Assembly (NCBI GenBank): GCA_017634595.1
Contig: JAGBNC010000011.1
Coordinates: 1-64,000 of the forward strand
From: Bacteroidales bacterium
GTDB lineage: Bacteria > Bacteroidota > Bacteroidia > Bacteroidales > UBA932
DNA length: 64,000 bases
Direction: 5' to 3'
Under the pieces are notes generated by a model. It saw only the letters and a program-made list of their open reading frames with translations. It did no database searches and had not been told where the DNA came from. The translations under genes and the position numbers were made by a program. Positions within the stretch are counted from its first letter, which is position 1. Each line of letters begins with the position of its first letter. This document shows positions 7,910 to 18,089 of the stretch, one piece after another.

Positions 7910-9406
7910 TTATATAATCAACCGCTCTTCGGCCCTGCGGAAGCGTTCGAGCGCCTCCTCCCGGCCAATAAAACGCATTATATCAGCGATTCCGAGTCCG
8001 TTCGACGAACCCGTAAGCGCAAGGCGTATGCAATTCATAACCTTGCCCATAGGCCATTCCCGCTCACGGATGTATTCTTCCATCTCGTGGGCAGAGGCAG
8101 TAGCGGAGAGAGCTTCGCGCGCCATCAGCACGTTCTCGCTCTTCCAGAACTTGGCGGCATCTTTCTGTACATATTCTTCCGGCGCTTTGAACAAGTACCA
8201 GGCGATATCCCAGAAATCCGATACGAAAGTGGCTCTCTCTTTGATGAGTGCAACGATTTCCTGCACCCTTGACTTTTCGGCGCTTATGCCGTGGGCACTC
8301 AGCACCGGCATGAAAAGCTCCGTGAGCTCTTGGTCGGAGCGCATCCTCAGATATTCCTTGTTGAACCACTTGGCCTTGTCGGGATTGAACTTGGCCCCTG
8401 ACTTGCCCACCTTGTCCAATGAGAAAGCTTCTATCAGTTCGTCCATGCTGAAGATTTCCTGCTCAGTGCCGGGGTTCCAGCCCAGCAGGGCAAGCAGATT
8501 TACGAAAGCATCGGGGAAGTAGCCGTCTTCGCGGTAGCCCCGGGATACCTCGCCTTCAGGAGACACCCATTTGAGGGGGAATACAGGGAATCCCATCTTG
8601 TCGCCGTCGCGCTTGCTGAGCTTGCCGTTGCCTACAGGCTTGAGCAGCAGGGGAAGATGGGCGAAAAGCGGCCTCTCCCAGCCGAACGACTCATAGAGCA
8701 GGTAGTGAAGCGGCAGCGACGGGAGCCATTCCTCGCCGCGTATAACGTGGCTGATTTCCATCAGGTGATCGTCAACGATGTTGGCAAGGTGGTAAGTGGG
8801 GAGCTCGTCGGCCCTTTTCCACAGAACTTTGTCGTCAAGAGTCGAGGTGTCAACTTCGATGTGGCCTCTGATTATGTCGTCCATTTGCACTGTGCGTCCC
8901 TCCGGCATGCGGAAGCGTATGGTCCAGTCGGTGCGTGAGGTCAGCAGTTCCTGTACTTCTTCGCCGCTGAGTGTCAGAGAATTCCTGAGCTTTCCCCTCG
9001 TGGTGGCATTGTAAATAAATGTTCTGCCTTCGCTTTCGGCCTCGGCGCGTGCTTTCTCCAGCTCTTCCGCCGTATCGAAGGCGTAGTATGCAAAGCCTCC
9101 ATTGACCAGCTGCTCTGCGTATTGCCTGTATATGCCGCGGCGCTCCGACTGCCTGTACGGAGCATGAGGGTTAGGACCGTCCACGCCAACTCCTTCGTCG
9201 GGAATAATGCCGCACCAGTTCAGCGATTCGATGATGTACTGTTCGGCTCCCGGGACGAAGCGGTGGGAATCGGTGTCCTCAATCCTTAGTATAAAGTCGC
9301 CCCCGTTCTTCTTGGCGAAGAGGTAGTTGTAAAGTGCGGTGCGCACTCCGCCCATGTGGAGCGGTCCGGTGGGGGACGGTGCAAATCTTACTCTTGTTCT
9401 TTTCAT
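7910..9406 (-). CDS. gltX: Glutamate--tRNA ligase
   Basis: A 498-residue class I aminoacyl-tRNA synthetase that charges tRNA(Glu) in the cytoplasm. The N-terminus has FAPSPTGPLHMGG with the HIGH-type motif at 17-20, and KLSKR at 262-266 is the KMSKS equivalent. Length is normal for the family. Its start overlaps the ftsZ stop by 4 bp, so it appears to be the last gene of the dcw transcript. I do not recall gltX directly behind ftsZ in well-known Bacteroides genomes, so this link may be lineage-specific. Confidence 0.97.
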   Translation of the reverse strand: MKRTRVRFAPSPTGPLHMGGVRTALYNYLFAKKNGGDFILRIEDTDSHRFVPGAEQYIIESLNWCGIIPDEGVGVDGPNPHAPYRQSERRGIYRQYAEQLVNGGFAYYAFDTAEELEKARAEAESEGRTFIYNATTRGKLRNSLTLSGEEVQELLTSRTDWTIRFRMPEGRTVQMDDIIRGHIEVDTSTLDDKVLWKRADELPTYHLANIVDDHLMEISHVIRGEEWLPSLPLHYLLYESFGWERPLFAHLPLLLKPVGNGKLSKRDGDKMGFPVFPLKWVSPEGEVSRGYREDGYFPDAFVNLLALLGWNPGTEQEIFSMDELIEAFSLDKVGKSGAKFNPDKAKWFNKEYLRMRSDQELTELFMPVLSAHGISAEKSRVQEIVALIKERATFVSDFWDIAWYLFKAPEEYVQKDAAKFWKSENVLMAREALSATASAHEMEEYIREREWPMGKVMNCIRLALTGSSNGLGIADIMRFIGREEALERFRRAEERLII

Positions 9407-10650
9407 GTTCTGCGTATTGCGGGTATATTTTCAAGGTCTGATATCTGGTCTCCGGCGGTAACCAGCAGTGCCGGTTTGTGCTCGGGGTCGAAGCGGAAGG
9501 CGCGCAGGTTGTCAGTAGAACTGTACCCGATGCGCGATCCTACATTGCCGTCGCTGATGCTAATGCCTTTGGTGCTCGCGGCTTCGTTCTTGTCGTATTT
9601 GAAGCTCCGGGTTATCATGATGTAGTTGCCCATGTCCCGGCGGGAACCTACTATGTCTATGAATTTCAGTCCGGTAACTATGGAGGTGATGTGGATGTGG
9701 TCGCCGACTTGCGGGTCCTCGTCCCAGATGAGGCCGCGCTTGAAGTTGTTGGCTCCGCCCGTGTACTCGTCGATACGGCGGTTGATTTCTGACATGTCAT
9801 CCATAGTAAGGCCCTGTTCGTTCTTGCCTCCGGTAATGTTGACGAGCACATTCTTGGCCGTAGTAAGGTCAAAGTCGTTGAGCAGGGGCGATTCGAAGGC
9901 CTGGCGTACTGCATCTTCGATACGATTGGGGCCGCTGCCTTCGCCGTATCCCATCAGCGCCATGCCGCTGTCCTTCATCATGGCCATCACGTCCTCGAAA
10001 TCCACGTTGATGTAGCCGGGCTTCTGGATTATCTCAATGATGCCCTTTACAGCTGTGGTAAGCACCTCATCGGCCTTGGGGAAGGCGTTGTGGGTGAGCT
10101 GGTCGCCGAAATGTTCGTACAACTTCTCATTGTTGATTATCAGCAGCGAATCGACATTCTTCTCAAGCTCCTGGATACCGTCTATTGCCCGTGACATGGC
10201 CCTGTCGCCCTCGTTCTTGAACGGGAGAGTGACTACGGCCACCGTCAGGATGCCTTTCTCCTTGGCCATCTTGGCTATGATGGGAGTGGCTCCGGTGCCG
10301 GTCCCGCCGCCCATTCCGGCGGTGATGAATAGCATCTTGGTGCCGGTGTCAATAATCTTTTTCTCAATTTCCGTCTGGCTGTCCAGAGCGGCGTTGCGTC
10401 CCTTTATGGGGTTAGTGCCTGCACCGAGGCCGGCGCCCATCTGGATCTTAACGGGAACGGGGCTGCACTCGAGAGCCTGAGAGTCGGTGTTGCATACCAC
10501 GAAGCTGCATCCTTCGATGCCGGTGCGGTACATGTAGGAGACAGCGTTGCATCCGCCGCCGCCTACGCCTATGACCTTTATTATCTGGTCGGAGCGTTTC
10601 CAGTCCTTAGGCACGGTGGCCTCAAGGTCTATATTGAAATCTTCGAACAT
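9403..10650 (-). CDS. ftsZ: Cell division protein FtsZ
   Basis: A 415-residue tubulin-like GTPase that forms the Z-ring. The N-terminal nucleotide-binding loop contains VIGVGGGGCNAVSYMY (residues 27-42), and the tubulin signature GGGTGTG is at 114-120. A variable linker follows the globular core, and the C-terminal peptide DLENIPAIRRT is the conserved tail that binds FtsA and other partners. The start is 3 nt after the ftsA stop and the end overlaps gltX by 4 bp. Confidence 0.98.
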   Translation of the reverse strand: MFEDFNIDLEATVPKDWKRSDQIIKVIGVGGGGCNAVSYMYRTGIEGCSFVVCNTDSQALECSPVPVKIQMGAGLGAGTNPIKGRNAALDSQTEIEKKIIDTGTKMLFITAGMGGGTGTGATPIIAKMAKEKGILTVAVVTLPFKNEGDRAMSRAIDGIQELEKNVDSLLIINNEKLYEHFGDQLTHNAFPKADEVLTTAVKGIIEIIQKPGYINVDFEDVMAMMKDSGMALMGYGEGSGPNRIEDAVRQAFESPLLNDFDLTTAKNVLVNITGGKNEQGLTMDDMSEINRRIDEYTGGANNFKRGLIWDEDPQVGDHIHITSIVTGLKFIDIVGSRRDMGNYIMITRSFKYDKNEAASTKGISISDGNVGSRIGYSSTDNLRAFRFDPEHKPALLVTAGDQISDLENIPAIRRT

Positions 10651-10653
10651 GGC

Positions 10654-12153
10654 TTATTTCTCCTCGTTTTCGTTGTTACCCATTTCATCGTAGAGACCTC
10701 CCAGGACCCCGTCGAAGCCGCCTTTCAGCGCCGATCCGACTTTCTGTCCCATGGTGGTCCAGAATATCTTGAAGCCGCCTGGCTTGTCTTCTTTTTCGGG
10801 CTTTGGCTTGCTCTTTTTACCGCTGCCGGGGGTCTTGACTATCTTCTTGGTCACGACCTTGTCGAAATCGTCTTCGCCGAACAGGTTGCCCTGCCCGTTG
10901 GAGTCGGGAGCGACTTCCTGCACCGGAGGCTCTTGCTTCGGCGCTTCAGTGGCCGGCTGCATTGCATCTGAAATGCAGTTGAGGAAAGGATCGGTACTGG
11001 CTTCGAGCACCATTCCTACTGATGCTGAGGCTTCGGCTTCGCCTATTCCCGGGCAGCCGTCGGAGCTGAATTTCCTTGCCAGAGGGAAGCCGACTCTTAC
11101 ATTGTAGCCGGACTCTTCCTTGATGAGGTTGGTGAGGTTGGCCAGGTTGGCGCCGCCTCCTGTGAGCACTATTCCGCAGCGGAGCCTGTCGGCGAATCCG
11201 CTCTCCTGAATGAGATACAGGATAGCCTGCACTATCTCACGGCAGCGGCTGGTTATGATCTCGGACAGGTATTTGATGCCGAGGTGCTCGTAGGTCCCGT
11301 TCTCTTCGTCGTTGATCTGCAGGACTTTGTCTCCCATGGTCTGGAGCTTGTCGGGAAGGCATGCTCCGAAGGCGAGCTTGATATTCTCGGCCAGCGTGTC
11401 GTCGAAAGCACATTCAAGCCGGATATCGGTAGTGATGCTCTTGCCTCCGAAGGGAATGGATGCGAAGTAACGCATTATGCCTCCTTGATAGATGGCGAGT
11501 GAAGTGACGCCGCCGCCCATCTCTACGAGGGCTACGCCGTTGGTCATCTCGTCATCTTTAAGTACTGCCTCACCTACTGCCGAGGGCGTGAATATGGCCT
11601 GGGCAAGGGCCACACCCGCGTCGTTCAGCATGATGTCGATGTTGCGGACAGCCTTCTTGGCTCCCACGAAAATCTTGAAATTGCCGGACAGAGAGTCGCT
11701 GGTGGAACCTACCACATCGTCTTCGCTGCCTATGAAATCGTCGGTAGAGAATGACTGGGGCACGGCACCGTAGATCAGTTCGGCATCGCGGTCGGTCAGG
11801 GGATATGTGTCAAGGGCAATACCCTTGAGGGCAGAGATCTCGTCTTCACCGATAAGTGATGAAGGGTCGCTGCGGTCTATCCTCGCACTTGCAGTCTCCT
11901 GATGTACATTGTAGCGGGGGAGTCCCACCACCACCTGGAGTATCTTGATTTGCAGCTCGTCTTCAGCCTCAGCAATCGCGGCACGCAGGGGAGCTGCCGC
12001 CTTCTTGGGATTGAAGACGCAGTTGTAGCGAACGCCATTCGACGGCCGCTCTTTGTAGTAGATGATCTGGACGTTCTCGCCTGTGACCTTTGCTACGCAG
12101 AGTGCGAGTTTCGAGGTGCCCAGATCGACTGTCGCTATATACCTTTCCTGCAT
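10654..12153 (-). CDS. ftsA: Cell division protein FtsA
   Basis: A 499-residue actin-like ATPase that tethers FtsZ filaments to the inner membrane. It starts MQERYIATVDLGTSKLALCV, the phosphate-1 loop of the actin fold, and has an adenosine-type motif GIVLTGGGANLANL near residue 330. The C-terminal region after about 400 is long, lysine/proline-rich and ends with a possible amphipathic segment, as in other Bacteroidota FtsA. It overlaps ftsQ by 19 nt. Confidence 0.96.
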   Translation of the reverse strand: MQERYIATVDLGTSKLALCVAKVTGENVQIIYYKERPSNGVRYNCVFNPKKAAAPLRAAIAEAEDELQIKILQVVVGLPRYNVHQETASARIDRSDPSSLIGEDEISALKGIALDTYPLTDRDAELIYGAVPQSFSTDDFIGSEDDVVGSTSDSLSGNFKIFVGAKKAVRNIDIMLNDAGVALAQAIFTPSAVGEAVLKDDEMTNGVALVEMGGGVTSLAIYQGGIMRYFASIPFGGKSITTDIRLECAFDDTLAENIKLAFGACLPDKLQTMGDKVLQINDEENGTYEHLGIKYLSEIITSRCREIVQAILYLIQESGFADRLRCGIVLTGGGANLANLTNLIKEESGYNVRVGFPLARKFSSDGCPGIGEAEASASVGMVLEASTDPFLNCISDAMQPATEAPKQEPPVQEVAPDSNGQGNLFGEDDFDKVVTKKIVKTPGSGKKSKPKPEKEDKPGGFKIFWTTMGQKVGSALKGGFDGVLGGLYDEMGNNENEEK

Positions 12154-12890
12154 ATTATTTGGTTGTTGTATTTCAAGTTAACGCTCTTGTAGTAGCCCTC
12201 ATCCTTGGAGGGACGTACATGAGAGTAGTATTTTGCCAGCCTGCCGAACTTTGCTTGGATGTCGTCGGGATAGCCGAATATGAAGCGCTCCTTGCCTTGG
12301 GTGGTTTTGAATTCGAGGTCGCCTGCGGAATCGACGCTGACATTCTCAATCTGGTCTTTCCACTGCTTCGAATTGTGTATGTACTTCATCAGCTCCAGGA
12401 TCCCTTTGCTCCATTCGCTGTTCTGTCCGTCTTCAAGCTGGGGTATGTTGCCCTCAATAAGGGGGACGTCGGCAGTGTAGCTGCTGTGCAGCGGGAAGAC
12501 GAAGCCGGTATCGTCAATGTAGAAGCCCTGGTCGCCTCGTTGGAAGCGGAGTGCCGGAGCCCTTTGGACTATGCTGATATGGAGCACGCCGTCACGGGTC
12601 GTCCAGGCCTCACTCTCCATCACAACGCTTTTTTCTTCAAGCATTTGCTCCATGCGCCCGAGGTCGAGGCTGTCCAGCCGTACTCCTATATACGGGCCGT
12701 ATCTGCGGTCCAGGAATGATCGGATATCTTCCTGAGTGACAAACTCGTACTTGTCTTTTATCTGTACATCGAGGGCGTTGCACAGCACTTTGGCACGCTC
12801 CGAGCGCCCGCATCCGACCAACAGGCCGAAAACGGCAGTAAGCAGCGCCAGGGAGGCGGCGGCCAGAATATGCTTGGGCGTTATCCTCAT
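12135..12890 (-). CDS. ftsQ: Cell division protein FtsQ/DivIB
   Basis: A 251-residue bitopic membrane protein with one N-terminal transmembrane helix (residues 9-27) and a periplasmic POTRA-like region beginning near residue 40 (VQIKDKYEFVTQEDIRSFL). FtsQ links early and late divisome proteins with FtsL and FtsB. Sequence conservation in this family is low, so the call rests on architecture and on its position between murC and ftsA. Its start overlaps the murC stop by 4 bp. Confidence 0.88.
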   Translation of the reverse strand: MRITPKHILAAASLALLTAVFGLLVGCGRSERAKVLCNALDVQIKDKYEFVTQEDIRSFLDRRYGPYIGVRLDSLDLGRMEQMLEEKSVVMESEAWTTRDGVLHISIVQRAPALRFQRGDQGFYIDDTGFVFPLHSSYTADVPLIEGNIPQLEDGQNSEWSKGILELMKYIHNSKQWKDQIENVSVDSAGDLEFKTTQGKERFIFGYPDDIQAKFGRLAKYYSHVRPSKDEGYYKSVNLKYNNQIICRKGI

Positions 12891-14248
12891 CTGTCTTGCA
12901 GCATGCGTGTTATGGGTTCAACAAAACGGTCTATATTGCCTGCTCCGAAAGTTGCCAGTACGTCGAGAGGCTCTTTGGCAAGCACATCCATCAGCTCCTC
13001 TTTGCGGATAAGCTGCTTCTCAGGAGCGCTTACCGCGTTGAATATCAGTTCGGAAGTCACTCCCGGTATCGGCTCTTCGCGGGCCGGGTAGATGTCCAGG
13101 AGGATGAGCTTGTCCAAGGCACTGAGGGCTTGGGCGAATTCCGGGGCGAAGTCCCTAGTGCGGGTGTAGAGGTGGGGCTGGAAGATACCGGTTATCTTGC
13201 GTCCGGGGAATATTCCGCGGAGTGAAGATATGGCGCTTGACAGTTCTGCCGGGTGGTGCGCGTAATCGTCGATGTACACCAGGCCGGGGCGGTTGATATG
13301 CTCGTCCAGGCGGCGCTGTACACCCTTGAAACTGCCGATTGCATGGCGTACCTTCTGCCCGTCGGCCCCGTAGCACAGGCATGCAGCCGCTGCGGCTACA
13401 TCATTTTCTACATTGACCCAGCCCAAGGTGCCCGAGCGAATGTCGCGTAGGGTGCCTCCCGGATATACCAGGTCGAAGGTGTAATGTCCCGATGCGTCGA
13501 GTCTGAGATTGGTGCTGTGGAAGTCAGCCCTAGGGTCATCGAAATGGTATGTAAATATGCGTGCGCTTACCTGATCGGCGCGAATGGGAAGTCCGTATTT
13601 GAGTATGATGGTCTCGTGCACCTGCGAAGCGAATTCACGGAAGGCTTCCTGCACGTGCTCGAGGTCACCGTAGATGTCGAGATGGTCAGCATCCATGGCG
13701 CTGATCACAGCTATTGCCGGGAAAAGCTGGAGGAAGGAGCGGTCGAACTCGTCGGCCTCGGCGACGACAGTGGAGCCGCGGCTCATGAGCATGTTGGTGC
13801 CGTAGTTCTTGGAAATGCCGCCCAGGAATGCCGAACACCCTTCTCCGGCTTCGGTAAGGATGTGGGCGATGAGAGTGGACGTGGTGGTTTTGCCATGGGT
13901 CCCGGCAACGGCAAGAAGCGTCTGGTCGCGAGTTATCTCGCCCAGTGCGCGTGAGCGTTTGACCACTTTGTAGCCGTGCTCCATCACATATTGAAGCTCT
14001 CCGAGCGATGAGGGGACGGCGGGAGTGTAGATGACAAGGGTAGAAGCGGCGTCTGCGGGAACTGCTGAGGGGGTGTCTTCGTAGTGCACCTCAATCCCTT
14101 CTGCCTGCAGCTTGGCCGTCAGTTCGGAGGGCGTACGGTCATAGCCCGACACTTCCAAACCGCGGAATTTATACCAGCGGGCCAGGGCGCTCATCCCTAT
14201 TCCGCCTATTCCTATTAAATAGACACTTTTTAACTTGCTTTCCTTCAT
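12887..14248 (-). CDS. murC: UDP-N-acetylmuramate--L-alanine ligase
   Basis: A 453-residue Mur ligase that adds L-Ala to UDP-MurNAc. The N-terminal nucleotide-binding motif is GIGGIGMSALARW (residues 13-25) and the ATP-binding loop GTHGKTT is at 116-122. The middle domain carries the EADEFDRSFL motif, and DDYAHHP is present later, as in MurC. It overlaps both murG and ftsQ by 4 bp. Confidence 0.97.
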   Translation of the reverse strand: MKESKLKSVYLIGIGGIGMSALARWYKFRGLEVSGYDRTPSELTAKLQAEGIEVHYEDTPSAVPADAASTLVIYTPAVPSSLGELQYVMEHGYKVVKRSRALGEITRDQTLLAVAGTHGKTTTSTLIAHILTEAGEGCSAFLGGISKNYGTNMLMSRGSTVVAEADEFDRSFLQLFPAIAVISAMDADHLDIYGDLEHVQEAFREFASQVHETIILKYGLPIRADQVSARIFTYHFDDPRADFHSTNLRLDASGHYTFDLVYPGGTLRDIRSGTLGWVNVENDVAAAAACLCYGADGQKVRHAIGSFKGVQRRLDEHINRPGLVYIDDYAHHPAELSSAISSLRGIFPGRKITGIFQPHLYTRTRDFAPEFAQALSALDKLILLDIYPAREEPIPGVTSELIFNAVSAPEKQLIRKEELMDVLAKEPLDVLATFGAGNIDRFVEPITRMLQDR

Positions 14249-15375
14249 TTCCCAAGTATCTTGTATATCTCATTAACAATCGTCATAGCTGCATCGGGCA
14301 GAGCCATTGCAAGTGCGTTCTTCTCGAGCGTAGCAATACGTTCCGGATCATGTACGAGCTTCAAGGCAGTGGGCATGAGCTCACCGACGGCATCGGCATC
14401 CTTCACGAGCAAGGCTGCGTCTTTACGCACCAGCGCCATTGCATTATGCGTCTGGTGGTCCTCGGCCACATTAGGAGAGGGCACGAATACCGCTGCCTTG
14501 GCCGTAGCGCATATTTCAGATACGGACGAAGCACCGCTGCGGCTTATGATTACGTCGGCCATGGCGTAGGCCAGGTCCATGTTGCTTATAAAATCGCTGT
14601 ATTTGATACCATCAGCCTTGCGGCCTGACATGAATTCGTCGATGCCTGCTTTATAGTATTTGCCGCATTGCCACAGCACCTCTACATCTTCTCCACCCTG
14701 GCAGCCGCCTTCGATCCAGGCTTTCATGGCCTTGTTGAGGGTGCCGCTTCCGAGGCTGCCGCCCACGAGGAGTATGTGTTTCTTGGCGGGGTCGAATCCG
14801 AACTGGGCAAGTCCTTTGGCCTTCTCTTCAGCTCCATAAGGGTGCATCTCAGGGCGTATGGGGTTGCCGCTCATAACTATCTTGTCTGCAGGGAAGAAAC
14901 GTTCCATGCCTTCGTAAGCTACGCAGATGCTTTGAACTTTGCTGCCGAGCATTTTGTTGGTAAGTCCGGCAAACCCGTTCTGCTCCTGGATGAGTGCGGG
15001 TATGTGCATGCGCGTAGCTGCCATGAGCAGGGGAGCGCTGGCATATCCGCCCACTCCTACGGCTATGTCGGGCTTGAATTCCTTGATGATGCTTCTGGCC
15101 TTGCGGATGCTCTTCATGAACTTGAAAGGCACCTTGACATCATTGACTATATTGTGCAGAGTCAACTGGCGCTGCAGCCCTGTGATGGGCAGCCCGATTA
15201 TTTTGAAACCCTCGCGTGGGACTTTCTCCATCTCCATCTTGCCTTCGGCTCCCACGAAAAGGATTTCGGTAGCGGGATTCACTTCCTTAAGTTTCTTGGC
15301 GATAGATACGGCAGGGAATATGTGCCCTCCGGTACCGCCACCGCTGATGATAACTCTGAGTTTCTTATATTCCAT
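14245..15375 (-). CDS. murG: UDP-GlcNAc:lipid I N-acetylglucosaminyltransferase MurG
   Basis: A 376-residue GT28 glycosyltransferase that converts lipid I to lipid II on the inner face of the cytoplasmic membrane. The N-terminal glycine-rich loop SGGGTGGHIFPAVSIA (residues 11-26) binds the diphosphate of the lipid acceptor, and the C-terminal half has VGGSLGSGTLN and the RSGASSVSEI nucleotide-sugar region. The start overlaps ftsW by 11 bp and the stop overlaps murC by 4 bp. Confidence 0.97.
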   Translation of the reverse strand: MEYKKLRVIISGGGTGGHIFPAVSIAKKLKEVNPATEILFVGAEGKMEMEKVPREGFKIIGLPITGLQRQLTLHNIVNDVKVPFKFMKSIRKARSIIKEFKPDIAVGVGGYASAPLLMAATRMHIPALIQEQNGFAGLTNKMLGSKVQSICVAYEGMERFFPADKIVMSGNPIRPEMHPYGAEEKAKGLAQFGFDPAKKHILLVGGSLGSGTLNKAMKAWIEGGCQGGEDVEVLWQCGKYYKAGIDEFMSGRKADGIKYSDFISNMDLAYAMADVIISRSGASSVSEICATAKAAVFVPSPNVAEDHQTHNAMALVRKDAALLVKDADAVGELMPTALKLVHDPERIATLEKNALAMALPDAAMTIVNEIYKILGK

Positions 15376-16741
15376 AATCGTTCATTTCGTTTTCTATCGC
15401 TTCGTCATCCTGGCTTATGCCGTCGGTCTCGAATGCGTCGAGATCATCCAATCCCGCCTGTACATTCTCCTTGAGCTCCATAAGAGGCTTGGCCTCGCGC
15501 TGCTCCTTCTCTATCCGTCTCTGGGCTATACGGCTGAATGACAGTATTATCCCGAATGCGAGGCTGAAACAAAGGAATGCGCTGTTGCCGTGGCTAATAA
15601 GGGGCAGAGTCTGCCCGGTCATGGGCCCTATGTCCGCATTGACGAACATGTGCAGGAATGCTTGCCCTGTGATCAGCAGGCACAGTCCGGCCACAGTGAG
15701 CTTGGCATACATGTCCTTGCCGCAGTTGCGCACTATTATCGATCCTCTGGCCATCAGCGATACGTAGAGGAAGATCACTATCAGGGCGCCCCAGAGGCCG
15801 TATTCTTCGATGATGAAGCTGTACATGTAGTCCTCGGAAATATCGGGGACGACGTAGCGCTGGGTGCTCTGTCCCGGGCCTTTGCCAAGTATTCCTCCTT
15901 CCTTGATGGCTATTTTGGCGCTATATGGCTGGCGTATCTTGTCCAGGGCCTTGTAGTATTCATCAGAACCGGGCCTCGCGTCGATCACCTTCTGCTCCCA
16001 GTCCTCGCCCTCGGACATACGGCTTACGGCGGTGCCGATACGGCCGAAGACCTTGCCGTCGCTGATCTTGTAGATGCCCCATGCGCCAGCGATAAGTACT
16101 ATTGCGGCAAGTGCCAGCAGAGCCATGTCGCGAAGGTTCCCGCCTCCGAGCAGAATTACGAGGAACATTATACCTCCGATGAACAGGGCAGCGGAATTAC
16201 TGCCTGGAATGATCATCACCAGGATAACTACGAACGGGACGTATATGTAGAGTACCTTCTTCCAGATATCTTTCTTAGGCCCCTTAAGCTCGCCCTTCTT
16301 CAGGGCATCCAGCGCCCAGGCGAGGTACAGGACCATTGCTACCTTGACTACTTCGAACACGTGTACCTGGATTCCGGCTATCTGCAGGATACGCCGGGCT
16401 CCGTTCAACTCGATGGAACGCAGTATGGGTGTGTCGATCTTCATTAGCAACAGAGCCAGAAGTACGAACGACACTAGCGCGCCCCATTGTGAGAACCAGC
16501 GGAATATTTTTATGTTCTTTATGCTGTAGCAGGCGATAATGAGCACCAGTCCGGCCGCCACTATGAAGAGCTGGCTCTTGACAATGTCCAGACGGGTCTG
16601 GCTCCCCTCCAGCAGTCGTGATGTGGAGGAGAAGATGCACACGATGGAGATAAGGATCAGCATCAAGACGATGATCCATACCACTTTGTCGCCTTCGATT
16701 TGCTCGAAGTAATTCCAGACTGTGCGCTTTTTGGCCGACAT
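15365..16741 (-). CDS. ftsW: Lipid II polymerase FtsW (SEDS family)
   Basis: A 458-residue SEDS-family membrane protein with about ten transmembrane helices, which polymerises septal glycan together with the transpeptidase FtsI. Family features include the periplasmic loop with RQPYSAKIAIKEGGILGKGPGQ and the late GQTLPLISHGNSAF motif. A hydrophilic C-terminal tail of about 50 residues after the last helix is acidic. Its position between murD and murG is the standard dcw order. Confidence 0.95.
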   Translation of the reverse strand: MSAKKRTVWNYFEQIEGDKVVWIIVLMLILISIVCIFSSTSRLLEGSQTRLDIVKSQLFIVAAGLVLIIACYSIKNIKIFRWFSQWGALVSFVLLALLLMKIDTPILRSIELNGARRILQIAGIQVHVFEVVKVAMVLYLAWALDALKKGELKGPKKDIWKKVLYIYVPFVVILVMIIPGSNSAALFIGGIMFLVILLGGGNLRDMALLALAAIVLIAGAWGIYKISDGKVFGRIGTAVSRMSEGEDWEQKVIDARPGSDEYYKALDKIRQPYSAKIAIKEGGILGKGPGQSTQRYVVPDISEDYMYSFIIEEYGLWGALIVIFLYVSLMARGSIIVRNCGKDMYAKLTVAGLCLLITGQAFLHMFVNADIGPMTGQTLPLISHGNSAFLCFSLAFGIILSFSRIAQRRIEKEQREAKPLMELKENVQAGLDDLDAFETDGISQDDEAIENEMNDYGI

Positions 16742-16743
16742 TT

Positions 16744-18087
16744 CTACAGTTTCCTTACAGCGTTTTTGAATTGTGTCCCTCTGTCTTCGTAGTTCTTGAA
16801 CAGGTCGAAGCTGGCGCAGCAGGGGCTCAGGAGTACTACGTCACCTGCTTTGGCAAGCATGCTTGCTGTCTGTACCGCCTGCTCGGCGCTGCATGTATCT
16901 ACTATATGCTCTTCTCCAATGATGCCGCTGAATGCCTCGTGGATCTTCTTGTTGTCCACTCCGAGGCACACTATTTCTTTGACTTTCTCTTTGACCAGAT
17001 TGTTCAGCACGCTGTAGTCGTTGCCCTTGTCGGTGCCGCCGACTATCCAGACCACCGGACGTGTCTGGCACTCGAGTGCGTACCAGGCCGAATCGACGTT
17101 GGTGGCTTTTGAATCATTGATGTACATGACGTCACGCACGCTCAGTACCGGCTCGAGACGGTGCTCTATGGGAGAGAAACTCTTGAGAGAGTTGCGTATC
17201 ACCTCATCTTCTATGCCCGATGCCTTGGCGGCCAGGGCTGCGGCCATGGAGTTGTAAATGTTGTGGCGGCCTCCCAGAGCCAGCTCTCTGAGGTATATCT
17301 CACTTTCGCTCTGCTCATACTTGACCACTATGCGGTTGCCGTCAAGCCATGCGCCCTGGGGCAGGTTCTTCTTCTCCTGCGAGAACGGGAGCATCTTGGC
17401 CTGCAGCACTATCTTGCTGAGGTGCTCAATGGTTATGGCATCGTCAGAATCAAAGATGAAGCAGTCCTCGGGGCGGAGGTTGCGTACTATTTTGAATTTG
17501 GCGCGTATGTAGTTTTCCATCTTGTGGTCATAACGGTCAAGATGGTCGGGCGTGATATTGGTGATAATGGCTATGTCGGGTCTGAAGTCGTAGGTGTCGT
17601 CAAGTTGGAAACTGCTGATTTCCAATACGTAATAATCGTGCTTCTCCGTGGCTACCTGGTATGCGTAGCTCTTGCCGATATTGCCTCCCAGGCCTACGTT
17701 GAGGCCTGCTTCTTTGAGCAGGTAATGTATGAGCGAGGTCGTGGTGGTCTTGCCGTTCGATCCGGTGATGCAAATTTTCTTGGCGTTGTCATACCTCGAC
17801 GCGAACTCGATCTCGGACACGATGTGGGTGCCCTGTGAGACCAGAGCCTTGATCATTGGCGCCGTTGAAGGGATGCCGGGGCTCTTGACCACCTCGTCGG
17901 CGTTCAATATCTTCTCCGGAGTATGTCCACCCTGCTCGAAGGGTATGTCCCATTTGCGCAGGGTCTCGACGTATTCGTCCTTAATGTTTCCGTTGTCGGA
18001 AAGGAAAACGTCGAATCCTTTAACTTTTGCGAGCACAGCGGCTCCTACACCGCTCTCTGCTCCTCCCAATACTACTACTCTTGCCAT
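16744..18087 (-). CDS. murD: UDP-N-acetylmuramoylalanine--D-glutamate ligase
   Basis: A 447-residue Mur ligase that adds D-Glu to UDP-MurNAc-L-Ala. The ATP loop GSNGKTT is at 109-115, preceded by an N-terminal VVVLGGAESGVGAA domain that binds the uridine nucleotide. The middle domain contains ITPDHLDRYD, and the C-terminal domain has NDSKATN and LLSPCCASFD, all typical of MurD. It starts 2 nt after the mraY stop. Confidence 0.97.
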   Translation of the reverse strand: MARVVVLGGAESGVGAAVLAKVKGFDVFLSDNGNIKDEYVETLRKWDIPFEQGGHTPEKILNADEVVKSPGIPSTAPMIKALVSQGTHIVSEIEFASRYDNAKKICITGSNGKTTTTSLIHYLLKEAGLNVGLGGNIGKSYAYQVATEKHDYYVLEISSFQLDDTYDFRPDIAIITNITPDHLDRYDHKMENYIRAKFKIVRNLRPEDCFIFDSDDAITIEHLSKIVLQAKMLPFSQEKKNLPQGAWLDGNRIVVKYEQSESEIYLRELALGGRHNIYNSMAAALAAKASGIEDEVIRNSLKSFSPIEHRLEPVLSVRDVMYINDSKATNVDSAWYALECQTRPVVWIVGGTDKGNDYSVLNNLVKEKVKEIVCLGVDNKKIHEAFSGIIGEEHIVDTCSAEQAVQTASMLAKAGDVVLLSPCCASFDLFKNYEDRGTQFKNAVRKL

Positions 18088-18089
18088 AA

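Noticed and set aside
14668..16447. Long plus-strand frames of 268 and 285 codons
   Set aside because: Antisense to murG and ftsW, which are clearly supported by motifs.
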